Source of the DNA: Chitinophagaceae bacterium
Lineage (GTDB): Bacteria > Bacteroidota > Bacteroidia > Chitinophagales > Chitinophagaceae
NCBI GenBank assembly: GCA_947468255.1
Contig: CANIMM010000202.1
Coordinates: 1 to 5,844 of the forward strand
DNA length: 5,844 nt
Direction: 5' to 3'
In this document: piece after piece, positions 1 through 5,421 of the stretch
Numbering within the stretch: position 1 is the stretch's first letter
Layout: each line of letters starts with the position of its first letter
Position numbers and translations under genes: made by a program
Notes under the pieces: model-generated
Databases searched by the model: none
What the model saw: only the letters and a program-made list of their open reading frames with translations
What the model was told of the DNA's origin: nothing

Positions 1-6
1 GAAATG

Positions 7-89
<83 letters not shown>

Positions 90-132
90 AAAATATCTGA
101 AACTAATAATAATATTTATTTCAAATGTTCAG

Positions 133-205
133 AGCCGAAGAAGGGAGTCGAACCCCCGACCTGCTGATTACAAATCAGCTGCTCTACCAACTGAGCTACT
201 TCGGC
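133..205 (-). tRNA. tRNA-Thr, anticodon TGT
   Basis: On the minus strand this is a 73-nt class I tRNA. The acceptor stem GCCGAAG pairs fully with CTTCGGC and T is the discriminator base. The D arm is TAGCTCAGTTGGTAGAGC and the anticodon arm CTGATTTGTAATCAG exposes TGT, which reads threonine ACA and probably other ACN codons. The T arm is GGGGG-TTCGACT-CCCTT, with two G-U pairs at the outer end. CCA is not encoded. It is the first gene of the tRNA-Thr/tRNA-Tyr pair and has a likely promoter about 63 to 93 nt upstream. Confidence 0.96.
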
Positions 206-267
206 TTACATATAAGAACTGTCCATGTAAAATTGGTAGCCGGTAGGCATCCTTATTTTTTGGATGG

Positions 268-298
268 CAAAGGTAGGTATATTTGATTAAATCTGAAA
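268..298 (-). promoter_or_regulatory. Probable promoter of the tRNA-Thr/tRNA-Tyr transcript
   Basis: The minus strand carries TACCTTTG at 275-268, a perfect match to the Bacteroidota -7 box TAnnTTTG. TTTC at 298-295 is one base off the -33 box TTTG, and the 19-nt spacer is in the usual range. Transcription would start near 261-264, about 57 nt before tRNA-Thr. A short hairpin, CATCC (248-252) with GGATG (262-266), lies right at the predicted start. The box is separated from hpf by a strong terminator, so the tRNAs look independently transcribed. Confidence 0.6.
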
Positions 299-360
299 TT
301 TTGAAATAGATTTTTTAAAAAAAAGTGAAAATTAAAGATACCCCCACCCTTACCCCAATA

Positions 361-387
361 AAAAAGCCCCCAAAATGGGGGCTTTTT
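361..387 (-). terminator. Intrinsic terminator of hpf
   Basis: This is a perfect 11-bp stem: AAAAAGCCCCC (361-371) pairs with GGGGGCTTTTT (377-387) around a 5-nt loop, AAAAT. Read on the minus strand it begins directly after the hpf stop codon (TAG at 390-388) and is followed by a T-rich tract (CTTTTTTATT). This is a canonical rho-independent terminator. The mirrored A and T flanks could let it work in both directions, but no plus-strand gene ends here. Confidence 0.93.
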
Positions 388-687
388 CTATGCTGCGAGC
401 ATTTCTTTTTTTCGTTTTATTTGAAGGATCACTGAATCGAGTGCCTCATCAAAACTCTCTTCGAATGATTTTGAAGAATGCTTGACAAAAATATCACACT
501 TTGGAATATGTACATTGATCTCAGCTACCTTGTCCTTGATATTGTGTACAACATTATCAAGTTTCAAATACACTTCCACCTTTGTTATCCTGTCGTGAAA
601 TTGCTGGAGCTTTGAAATTTTCTTTTCTACGTAAGAAACTAACTTTGAATCTGCTTCAAAATGCACTGTCTGAATGTTTACGTTCAT
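388..687 (-). CDS. hpf: Ribosome hibernation-promoting factor (short HPF/RaiA family)
   Basis: This 99-residue protein belongs to the HPF/YfiA (sigma-54 modulation protein, bS30-like) family. Family members bind in the 30S decoding channel, where tRNA and mRNA normally sit, and silence or dimerise ribosomes in stationary phase. The sequence follows the family's beta-alpha-beta-beta-beta-alpha plan. It opens with MNVNIQTVHFEADSKL, followed by a helix of about residues 13-29, strands of about 34-44, 53-61 and 65-70, and a long basic C-terminal helix (74-96) ending in IKRKKEMLAA. The length fits short HPF/YfiA; the C-terminal dimerisation domain of long HPF is absent. The ATG fits the conserved N-terminus and no SD precedes it, as usual for the phylum. 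It lies 195 nt downstream of xerC and ends in a strong terminator. Short HPF and YfiA cannot be separated by eye. Confidence 0.92.
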   Translation of the reverse strand: MNVNIQTVHFEADSKLVSYVEKKISKLQQFHDRITKVEVYLKLDNVVHNIKDKVAEINVHIPKCDIFVKHSSKSFEESFDEALDSVILQIKRKKEMLAA

Positions 688-806
688 GGCGATCTAGTTT
701 TATAGTGAGTGAACAATTGTGTGAAAAATAATCAATCCTGTAAAGTCATAGGCGATATAATTTAGATTTAATAGCCTCTTATTTTACCATTACAAGTTAG
801 TTCATT

Positions 807-814
807 CAAACTTA
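807..814 (-). promoter_or_regulatory. Possible -7 promoter box for hpf
   Basis: The minus strand reads TAAGTTTG at 814-807, which fits TAnnTTTG. I see no TTTG at the expected -33 distance; the nearest candidate, TTTC at 832-829, leaves only a 14-nt spacer. Transcription from here would give hpf a leader of about 115 nt. The 195-nt xerC-hpf gap makes a separate hpf promoter plausible, which would suit a stationary-phase factor, but the evidence is only the half-site. Confidence 0.35.
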
Positions 815-882
815 AATTACAAAAAAAAGAAATGCCATTTTACGAAACAAATTATCCGCTGTATTATTGGCTATAGCGCGAC

Positions 883-1785
883 TTAGGCCTTGGGATGGGC
901 TTTTTTATACACATCTTTTAGCTTCTCGATCGTATTATGAGTGTATATCTGCGTTGCAGCAAGACTGCTATGACCCAATAATTCTTTTACAGCATTTAAA
1001 TCCGCACCATTATTCATTAAATGGGTGGCAAATGTGTGTCTCAAAACATGGGGACTTTTTTTACCGATAGTGGTTACCGATGATAAATATTGCCTTACTA
1101 CATTATAAACATATTTTGGATACAACCCTTTCCCCTTGGCATTAACGAGTAAAAATACACTGTCAAAATGATCAAACTGGCTTCTTTTAGCCTCCTGGTA
1201 AGATTCGATTAATAAAATCAGCTCTTTACTTACTGGAAGCACCCGCTCTTTATTGCCTTTTCCCACCACTTTAATATTCCTATTACTGATGTCAATCTGT
1301 GATTCTCGAAGGTTTACCAACTCTGCCTGCCGCATTCCAGTATTATAAAAAAGCTGTAACAATAGCCAATGGGTTTTCCCTTCCCAATTATCGGGAAACT
1401 CAACATGGGAAAACAAGGTATGGATATCCTTTTCATCAACATATTGCGGCAAGCGCTTTTTTACCTTGGGTGAAATAATCGTCGCCATTGGACTAGTCAG
1501 TACCGCACCCTGCTTTAACTGGTATTTAAAAAAAGACTTGAGGGATGATATTTTACGATTAAGCGATTTAGACTCCATGCCGGATTCTTTCATTTCCGCC
1601 AGCCAACTTCTCACAAAAGAAGCATTGATTTCATCGGTTTTTGTACTGCCAAATTTTATTTCTATAAAATCAAAGAAACCAGTAAGATCGTTCTGATAGG
1701 AAACAATGGTATGGGGGGAATACCTTTTTTGAAAGGTAAGGTGATTTAGAAACTCCTGTATATCGGATGGATGAGTTAGCGGCAT
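883..1785 (-). CDS. xerC: Tyrosine recombinase XerC/XerD type (chromosome dimer resolution)
   Basis: This 300-residue site-specific recombinase would cut and rejoin DNA at dif sites near the replication terminus to resolve chromosome dimers. The N-terminal SAM-like core-binding domain covers about residues 5-92 (FLNHLTFQKRYSPHTIVSY near the start). The catalytic domain covers about 110-295. All six catalytic positions are visible: R152 (NTGMRQAE), K176 (GKGNKER), H246 and R249 (SPHVLRHTFATHL), H272 (LLGHSS) and the nucleophile Y281 (IYTH). Their spacing matches E. coli XerD. Length is normal for Xer proteins (about 300) and the context is housekeeping, so it is not a phage integrase. XerC and XerD cannot be told apart with certainty here; the neighbourhood rpsU-xerC-hpf supports the xerC name used in Bacteroidota. 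The start codon lies five bases after the rpsU terminator stem, leaving no room for an SD. Confidence 0.93.
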   Translation of the reverse strand: MPLTHPSDIQEFLNHLTFQKRYSPHTIVSYQNDLTGFFDFIEIKFGSTKTDEINASFVRSWLAEMKESGMESKSLNRKISSLKSFFKYQLKQGAVLTSPMATIISPKVKKRLPQYVDEKDIHTLFSHVEFPDNWEGKTHWLLLQLFYNTGMRQAELVNLRESQIDISNRNIKVVGKGNKERVLPVSKELILLIESYQEAKRSQFDHFDSVFLLVNAKGKGLYPKYVYNVVRQYLSSVTTIGKKSPHVLRHTFATHLMNNGADLNAVKELLGHSSLAATQIYTHNTIEKLKDVYKKAHPKA

Positions 1786-1823
1786 AAAAAAAACTGATAT
1801 CCAAAGTTACTGGATATCAGTTT
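1786..1823 (-). terminator. Terminator hairpin of rpsU, abutting the xerC start codon
   Basis: This is a perfect 13-bp inverted repeat, AAACTGATATCCA (1791-1803) with TGGATATCAGTTT (1811-1823), around a 7-nt loop. On the minus strand it is followed by a run of eight T (1793-1786, three of them inside the stem) and then at once by the xerC ATG (1785). It lies 27 nt after the rpsU stop codon. It has the form of an intrinsic terminator for rpsU. Because it fills the ribosome-binding region of xerC, it would also hide that region in any read-through message. Confidence 0.82.
1802..1809 (-). promoter_or_regulatory. -7 promoter box for xerC inside the terminator hairpin
   Basis: The loop and arm of the rpsU terminator read TAACTTTG on the minus strand (1809-1802), a perfect TAnnTTTG box. 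Transcription would start about 3 to 6 nt further on, near 1796-1799, inside the 3' arm of the hairpin. The xerC leader would then be only about 11 to 14 nt and free of the hairpin. No TTTG is found at the -33 distance, so the call rests on the -7 element and its position. Confidence 0.45.
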
Positions 1824-1850
1824 AAAAATATTAAGAACGTGTATAACAGA

Positions 1851-2048
1851 CTAAACGTCTATTTTTCCACTTGCAATATTCTGCTTGTAAACTGCTTTCA
1901 AAACTTCTGTACGACGTCTGATAGAGGGCTTGATAAAAGCCTGACGCTCTCTTAACTGAAGTAACACACGGCTTTTTTCGAATTTCTTCTTATACTTTTT
2001 AAGCGCCTTGTCGATGTTTTCGCAATCTTTAGAATCTATTATTAACAT
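1851..2048 (-). CDS. rpsU: 30S ribosomal protein bS21
   Basis: This 65-residue basic protein of the bS21 family binds the 30S platform next to the 3' end of 16S rRNA and takes part in translation initiation. Family features are visible: a KALKKYKKKFEKS helix near residues 14-26, then LRERQAFIKPSIRRR (32-46) and a further basic helix to about residue 57. Length is normal for the phylum. In Bacteroidota, bS21 with bS18 and bS6 is known to cover the anti-Shine-Dalgarno sequence of 16S rRNA. This gene carries a strong SD, which fits autoregulation by bS21 level. It has its own promoter, is divergent from ribE, and is followed by a hairpin terminator before xerC. Confidence 0.96.
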   Translation of the reverse strand: MLIIDSKDCENIDKALKKYKKKFEKSRVLLQLRERQAFIKPSIRRRTEVLKAVYKQNIASGKIDV

Positions 2049-2055
2049 TTGATAT

Positions 2056-2064
2056 ACCTCCTTT
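2056..2064 (-). promoter_or_regulatory. Very strong Shine-Dalgarno sequence of rpsU
   Basis: The minus strand reads AAAGGAGGT at 2064-2056, nine bases complementary to the 16S rRNA tail ACCUCCUUU. Eight bases separate AAAGGAGG from the ATG, close to optimal. No other gene in the window whose upstream sequence is visible (hpf, xerC, ribE, hscA, rlpA) has anything comparable. Established work on Flavobacterium johnsoniae shows that ribosomes lacking bS21 can use SD sequences and that rpsU retains one. The site is therefore best read as a translational autoregulatory element. Confidence 0.9.
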
Positions 2065-2084
2065 GGTAGTTTTTTTTAGAAGTG

Positions 2085-2114
2085 CAAAGATAGAAGAAAT
2101 ATTTAAATTTCAAA
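2085..2114 (-). promoter_or_regulatory. Promoter of rpsU
   Basis: The minus strand has TTTG at 2114-2111 (-33 box) and TATCTTTG at 2092-2085 (-7 box, perfect TAnnTTTG), separated by 18 nt. The expected start is near 2079-2082, giving a leader of about 31 to 34 nt. That leader holds an A run and the SD AAAGGAGGT. This is the most complete promoter in the window. Confidence 0.75.
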
Positions 2115-2133
2115 ATCCAAATAATAAAAAAAG

Positions 2134-2141
2134 TAAATTTG
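2134..2141 (+). promoter_or_regulatory. -7 promoter box of ribE, predicting a leaderless mRNA
   Basis: TAAATTTG is a perfect TAnnTTTG box ending four bases before the ribE ATG at 2146. In this promoter class the start point lies about 3 to 6 nt past the box, so transcription should begin at or within a base or two of the start codon. A -33 element is poor: TTTC at 2108-2111 with a 22-nt spacer is the best I see. It overlaps the -33 box of the divergent rpsU promoter. Confidence 0.6.
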
Positions 2142-2145
2142 TGTC

Positions 2146-2733
2146 ATGTTTACAGGAATTATTGAAAATACAGGGGTAGTTACCGACATTATATCGTCCG
2201 GAAATAATATCAGTTTTTGGATTGAATCCACTATTTCGGATGAGCTTACTATTGATCAAAGCGTTTCCCACAACGGGGTCTGCCTTACTGTAGAGGAAAT
2301 TCACCATGGCCAGCATAAGGTTACCGCAATACAAGAAACCCTACAAAAAACAAATCTGAATCATTGGAAAAAAAATTTGGTCGTCAACCTAGAAAGATGC
2401 CTTCAAATGAACGGTAGGCTAGATGGTCACCTTGTTCAGGGCCATGTAGATACGATAGCAAGCTGTATTGAAATAGTAGAAAAAGGCGGGAGTTGGGAAT
2501 ATTTATTTCAATTTGATGCCAAATTTGCTTCTTTAGTAATTGAAAAAGGATCCATTACCATCAACGGAATTAGTCTTACTATTTTCGATTTGACAAAAAA
2601 TTCATTCCGAGTGGCCATTATCCCTTATACTTTCGAGCATACCAATATGCAATACCTATCAATCGGGGATGAAGTAAATATAGAATTTGACATGATTGGG
2701 AAATATATAAATAGGCTGATGGAATTGAAATAA
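2146..2733 (+). CDS. ribE: Riboflavin synthase, alpha subunit
   Basis: This enzyme carries out the last step of riboflavin synthesis, dismutation of two 6,7-dimethyl-8-ribityllumazine molecules to riboflavin and 5-amino-6-ribitylamino-uracil, as a cytosolic homotrimer. The 195 residues form the two tandem lumazine-binding barrels of the family. Repeat 1 starts with the hallmark MFTGIIE and contains SHNGVCLTV (41-49). The junction GGHL-like segment is DGHLVQGHVD (93-102). Repeat 2 contains KGSITINGISLTI (134-146) and IPYTFEHTN (159-167). The conserved MFTGIIE fixes the ATG start, so the absence of a leader is not a mis-called start. It is the only plus-strand gene here, stands apart from other rib genes, and converges on hscA with a 62-nt gap. 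The product supplies riboflavin, hence FMN, which chorismate synthase (gene at the right edge) needs as cofactor; that link is metabolic, not operonic. Confidence 0.96.
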   Translation: MFTGIIENTGVVTDIISSGNNISFWIESTISDELTIDQSVSHNGVCLTVEEIHHGQHKVTAIQETLQKTNLNHWKKNLVVNLERCLQMNGRLDGHLVQGHVDTIASCIEIVEKGGSWEYLFQFDAKFASLVIEKGSITINGISLTIFDLTKNSFRVAIIPYTFEHTNMQYLSIGDEVNIEFDMIGKYINRLMELK

Positions 2734-2736
2734 CCA

Positions 2737-2756
2737 TTTAGATCTTCAAATCTAAA
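2737..2756. terminator. Weak hairpin between the convergent ribE and hscA ends
   Basis: A 7-bp AT-rich stem, TTTAGAT (2737-2743) with ATCTAAA (2750-2756), around a 6-nt loop, sits three bases after the ribE stop codon. Neither side has an immediate T tract; AATTTT comes four bases later on the plus strand. It may help end ribE transcripts and is the only candidate in the 62-nt convergent gap. Confidence 0.28.
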
Positions 2757-2795
2757 GAGGAATTTTGCCATTTTTCATCTTTCAATATCAATCCC

Positions 2796-4652
2796 TTAAA
2801 TAGCCTTTCCTTTCATTGCATTACTCACTACCATGTCCATTACCCGCTCCGCATAAGGTCTGGATAAATCATTTAATGCTTCAATTTTGCTGTGAACCAA
2901 ATCTTTATCATTCATGGTAAGGGCTAGCTGCAATGCTTGCATAGCCGCGGCGGTAAGTACCAGCTCTTGTTTGGTCAATAAGGTAGCATTTTTTTGAATA
3001 AATTTTTCGGTGGTCGATAGTAATTGTTCGCCTTCTGTACTTGCTTCTATCAGTGCCCTAGTTGCAATATCTTCCTTTGCATGTGTGATGGAATCCAGCA
3101 ACATTTGCTCCAATGTATCATCCGTTAAATCCAGCTGAGACCTTACTTCGATACTTTGCGCTACGCCACTACGCAACTCCTTGGCCTTAACCACCAATAT
3201 ACCATCCGCATTCAGTAAAAAACTCACTTCCACTTTAGGTAATCCCGCTGGCATTCCTGGAATGCCCGTTAAATTAAATTCAGCTAGTTTCCGATTATCT
3301 TTCACCATATCCCTTTCCCCCTGAAATACCGATATTTTTATCCCTCCTTGGCCATCCTTATAGGTAGTATACTGTCGGGCAATAGAATGGGGGATTTTAG
3401 CATTCCTTGGAATCAATACATCCATTAGTCCTCCCATTGTCTCTATTCCTAAGGAAAGGGGCGTAATATCCAAGAGTAAAAATTCTTTGTTATTCCCAGC
3501 CAAAATATCCGCTTGGATAGCTGCTCCCAAAGCAACCACTTCATCCGGATTCACTGTATCGTTCACCTGTCTGCCAAAAAATTGGCTAACCTGCTCCTTT
3601 ACAAATGGAACCCTAGTTGAACCACCTACCATTACCACTACCTCAACAGCGCTAGCTTGCAATGAAGCATCTTTTAATGCAGCTTTACATGAACCGATGG
3701 TTTTAGCAACCAATGGCTCAATCAGGTCATTAAAAACAGCGCGAGTGATAATGAGCTTATCCCCATTCAGCTCCTCTTCAAAAACATCATTGCTAGACAT
3801 GTATATTTTGGCTGCTTCCGCCTTCAGTCGAATAGCCTGTGCTAATTGTTGATTCAACCTTAGCTCATCTTCTGTTATTCCTGATTGCTGCAACCAATAC
3901 TTTACAATCAAATTATCCATGTCATCACCCCCCAAATAGGTATCCCCATTGGTAGCAAGCACTTCGAAAATTCCATTGCTGATTTTTAAAATGGATACAT
4001 CAAATGTTCCACCACCCAGATCATACACAGCAATTGTTTTCTCCACCGATTTGTCTAACCCTAGTCCATAAGCGAGACTTGCTGCAGTGGGTTCGTTAAT
4101 AATACGCAATACATCTAAGCCAGCTAACTTACCGGCATCTCTAGTTGCTTGCCTTTGTGCATCATTGAAATATGCTGGAACCGTAATAACCGCCTTGTTG
4201 ACCGGTGTCTTTAAAATGTGCTCTGCTCTTTGTTTTAATTCCTTTAAAATAAAGGACGAAAGCTCAACCGGGGAATAAAATTTATTGCCCACCTGAACTT
4301 TTACTAACCCTTCCTTATTGTCATCAATTATCTTGTAAGAAAAAAAAGAAGCGTTGTCCTTGATATCGTTATAGGATTTTCCAATCAAACGTTTCGCCGA
4401 AAAAATGGTATGTTGAGGTTCAGTAATCAGTTTTTCTCTAGCAGCTTCTCCAACAGTAATATTTCCAAATTCATCAAAATAAATAACAGAGGGTACCAAT
4501 GAAGCGGTATTGTGCTCCTTTAATGCAATAGGCTCTTTTGTATCGGGATGGATGACAGATACCAAACTATTGGTTGTTCCTAAATCAATGCCCACAATAA
4601 TTTCTTCTTTTTGCAAACTGCCGGTTGCTATATTGATTCCAATCTTTGCCAT
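2796..4652 (-). CDS. hscA: Hsp70-family chaperone HscA (Fe-S cluster assembly type)
   Basis: This 618-residue Hsp70 most resembles HscA, which with co-chaperone HscB helps transfer Fe-S clusters from the scaffold IscU to apoproteins. The ATPase domain (about 18-390) has phosphate loop 1 IVGIDLGTTNSL (19-30), AKRLIG with the expected catalytic Lys at 87, NEPTAA (186-191), YDLGGGTFDVSIL (210-222) and VVMVGGSTRVPF (339-350). The linker FLLLD (391-395) leads to the substrate-binding domain with DITPLSLGIETMGG, then an alpha lid from about 505. Pointers to HscA over DnaK are the N-terminal extension of about 18 residues before the first loop, ETMGGLMDVLIPRN, YTTYKDGQ, IPGMPAG, near-identical length to E. 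coli HscA (616), and no long acidic C-terminal tail. No hscB, iscU or fdx is adjacent, so the client system is inferred. A diverged DnaK paralogue is the alternative. Confidence 0.87.
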   Translation of the reverse strand: MAKIGINIATGSLQKEEIIVGIDLGTTNSLVSVIHPDTKEPIALKEHNTASLVPSVIYFDEFGNITVGEAAREKLITEPQHTIFSAKRLIGKSYNDIKDNASFFSYKIIDDNKEGLVKVQVGNKFYSPVELSSFILKELKQRAEHILKTPVNKAVITVPAYFNDAQRQATRDAGKLAGLDVLRIINEPTAASLAYGLGLDKSVEKTIAVYDLGGGTFDVSILKISNGIFEVLATNGDTYLGGDDMDNLIVKYWLQQSGITEDELRLNQQLAQAIRLKAEAAKIYMSSNDVFEEELNGDKLIITRAVFNDLIEPLVAKTIGSCKAALKDASLQASAVEVVVMVGGSTRVPFVKEQVSQFFGRQVNDTVNPDEVVALGAAIQADILAGNNKEFLLLDITPLSLGIETMGGLMDVLIPRNAKIPHSIARQYTTYKDGQGGIKISVFQGERDMVKDNRKLAEFNLTGIPGMPAGLPKVEVSFLLNADGILVVKAKELRSGVAQSIEVRSQLDLTDDTLEQMLLDSITHAKEDIATRALIEASTEGEQLLSTTEKFIQKNATLLTKQELVLTAAAMQALQLALTMNDKDLVHSKIEALNDLSRPYAERVMDMVVSNAMKGKAI

Positions 4653-4702
4653 ACAATCAATTCCCTGGTTAAAATGTAATAAAATGAATTATTTTAGGAT
4701 TG

Positions 4703-4710
4703 CAAAAATA
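4703..4710 (-). promoter_or_regulatory. Possible -7 promoter box of hscA
   Basis: The minus strand reads TATTTTTG at 4710-4703, matching TAnnTTTG, 50 nt before the hscA ATG. No clear TTTG is present at the -33 distance. If used, the leader would be about 44 to 47 nt and contains only a weak purine stretch (AGGGAA), well short of an SD. The gene may instead be read through from rlpA, since the 192-nt gap between them shows no convincing terminator. Confidence 0.4.
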
Positions 4711-4844
4711 ACAATTAAAGCAGGTGGATGTTTATTGAGATGGCTCCTAGCCTTTCGAAATAGGAAATTAATTCCTTCAAATTTGAGCTGCTGTCAGAAA
4801 GCTTTTGAACAGTTAAGCTAAAGGAATGCAAATAAGTGATTGCG

Positions 4845-5288
4845 CTATTTTACCTTTTTGATCACCTCTACTTTGACCTTCACCAGTCCATAGGACATAA
4901 ATCCCAATTTTTTAGCCGCTTTTTTTGAAAGATCCACCAAACGGTGCATCTTGGGATGTAGCCGGTCATTTACTACCACCTCTACAAATTTGCCATTTAA
5001 CAGATTGGTAACCTTTAGCCATGTACCTAATGGCAAAACATTGCATGCACAGGTCATTTTATCCTGACTGAATATTTCCCCACTTGCAGTAGGTCTTCCA
5101 TTAAATTTATCTGCATAAAAACTTGCCACCCCATATCTAATATCTCTGGACGATGAATGACTTGCCTTCTTATTTTGCTTGACTTTTTGTTGAGCAATAG
5201 ATAGGGAACAATAAAAAAAACTGGCAATAACCATTATGCAATACAAAGGTTTATGCAGTCCACTTGATTTAAACAATAATTTATTCAT
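4845..5288 (-). CDS. Secreted RlpA-like double-psi beta-barrel protein
   Basis: This 147-residue protein is related to RlpA, a septal-ring peptidoglycan hydrolase in Gram-negatives. A signal peptide is clear: basic start (MNKLLFKSSGLHK), hydrophobic core at about 14-31 and a probable cut after SIA (32). There is no lipobox, so it is predicted periplasmic or secreted rather than a lipoprotein. A basic, Ser-rich linker (34-49) leads to one RlpA-like barrel (50-144): GVASFYADKFNGRPTASGE (53-71), LPLGTWLKVTNLLNG (85-99), VVVNDR (104-109), RLVDLSKKAAKKLG (116-129). E71 and D108 match the acidic residues important in Pseudomonas RlpA. The usual THxLP-type His is replaced: the segment reads TCACNVLP, with Cys at 82. 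The C-terminal SPOR domain of classical RlpA is missing. It lies between aroC and hscA, same strand. Function as a lytic transglycosylase is not assured. Confidence 0.87.
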   Translation of the reverse strand: MNKLLFKSSGLHKPLYCIMVIASFFYCSLSIAQQKVKQNKKASHSSSRDIRYGVASFYADKFNGRPTASGEIFSQDKMTCACNVLPLGTWLKVTNLLNGKFVEVVVNDRLHPKMHRLVDLSKKAAKKLGFMSYGLVKVKVEVIKKVK

Positions 5289-5421
5289 ACAAATTAATTA
5301 AATATTGCAACACTTACCTGAAAACACTTTCATCAATTCAACTAACTTTATAAACCAAAAAATAGCAGTGCATATAATCCTGAAATTTACACTGAGCATT
5401 CCATTGTACCTATTTTTCCCA

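Noticed and set aside
867..1070. Plus-strand ORFs opposite xerC (this one and 1466-1696)
   Set aside because: They are antisense to conserved catalytic-domain codons and their translations do not look like proteins under selection.
883..1785. Phage or integrative-element integrase
   Set aside because: Length, domain layout and the setting between rpsU and hpf fit a housekeeping Xer recombinase. No att-like direct repeats or cargo genes are seen near the adjacent tRNA genes.
2110..2334. Minus-strand ORF of 74 codons overlapping ribE and its promoter
   Set aside because: It is antisense to the invariant N-terminal repeat of riboflavin synthase and ends inside the rpsU promoter.
3487..3852. 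Plus-strand ORF of 121 codons inside hscA, with others at 4087-4278 and 4510-4821
   Set aside because: They are antisense shadows of the conserved Hsp70 coding sequence or its upstream gap, with no family resemblance and no promoter box or start context.
5290..5297. Minus-strand TTAATTTG as a -7 box for the RlpA-like gene
   Set aside because: It has one mismatch to TAnnTTTG and lies one base before the ATG, so transcription would start inside the gene. No better box was found in 5289-5421.
5366..5394. Possible aroC terminator: CAGTG and CACTG followed on the minus strand by CTATTTTTTG
   Set aside because: The stem is only 5 bp with a 19-nt loop, too weak to call.
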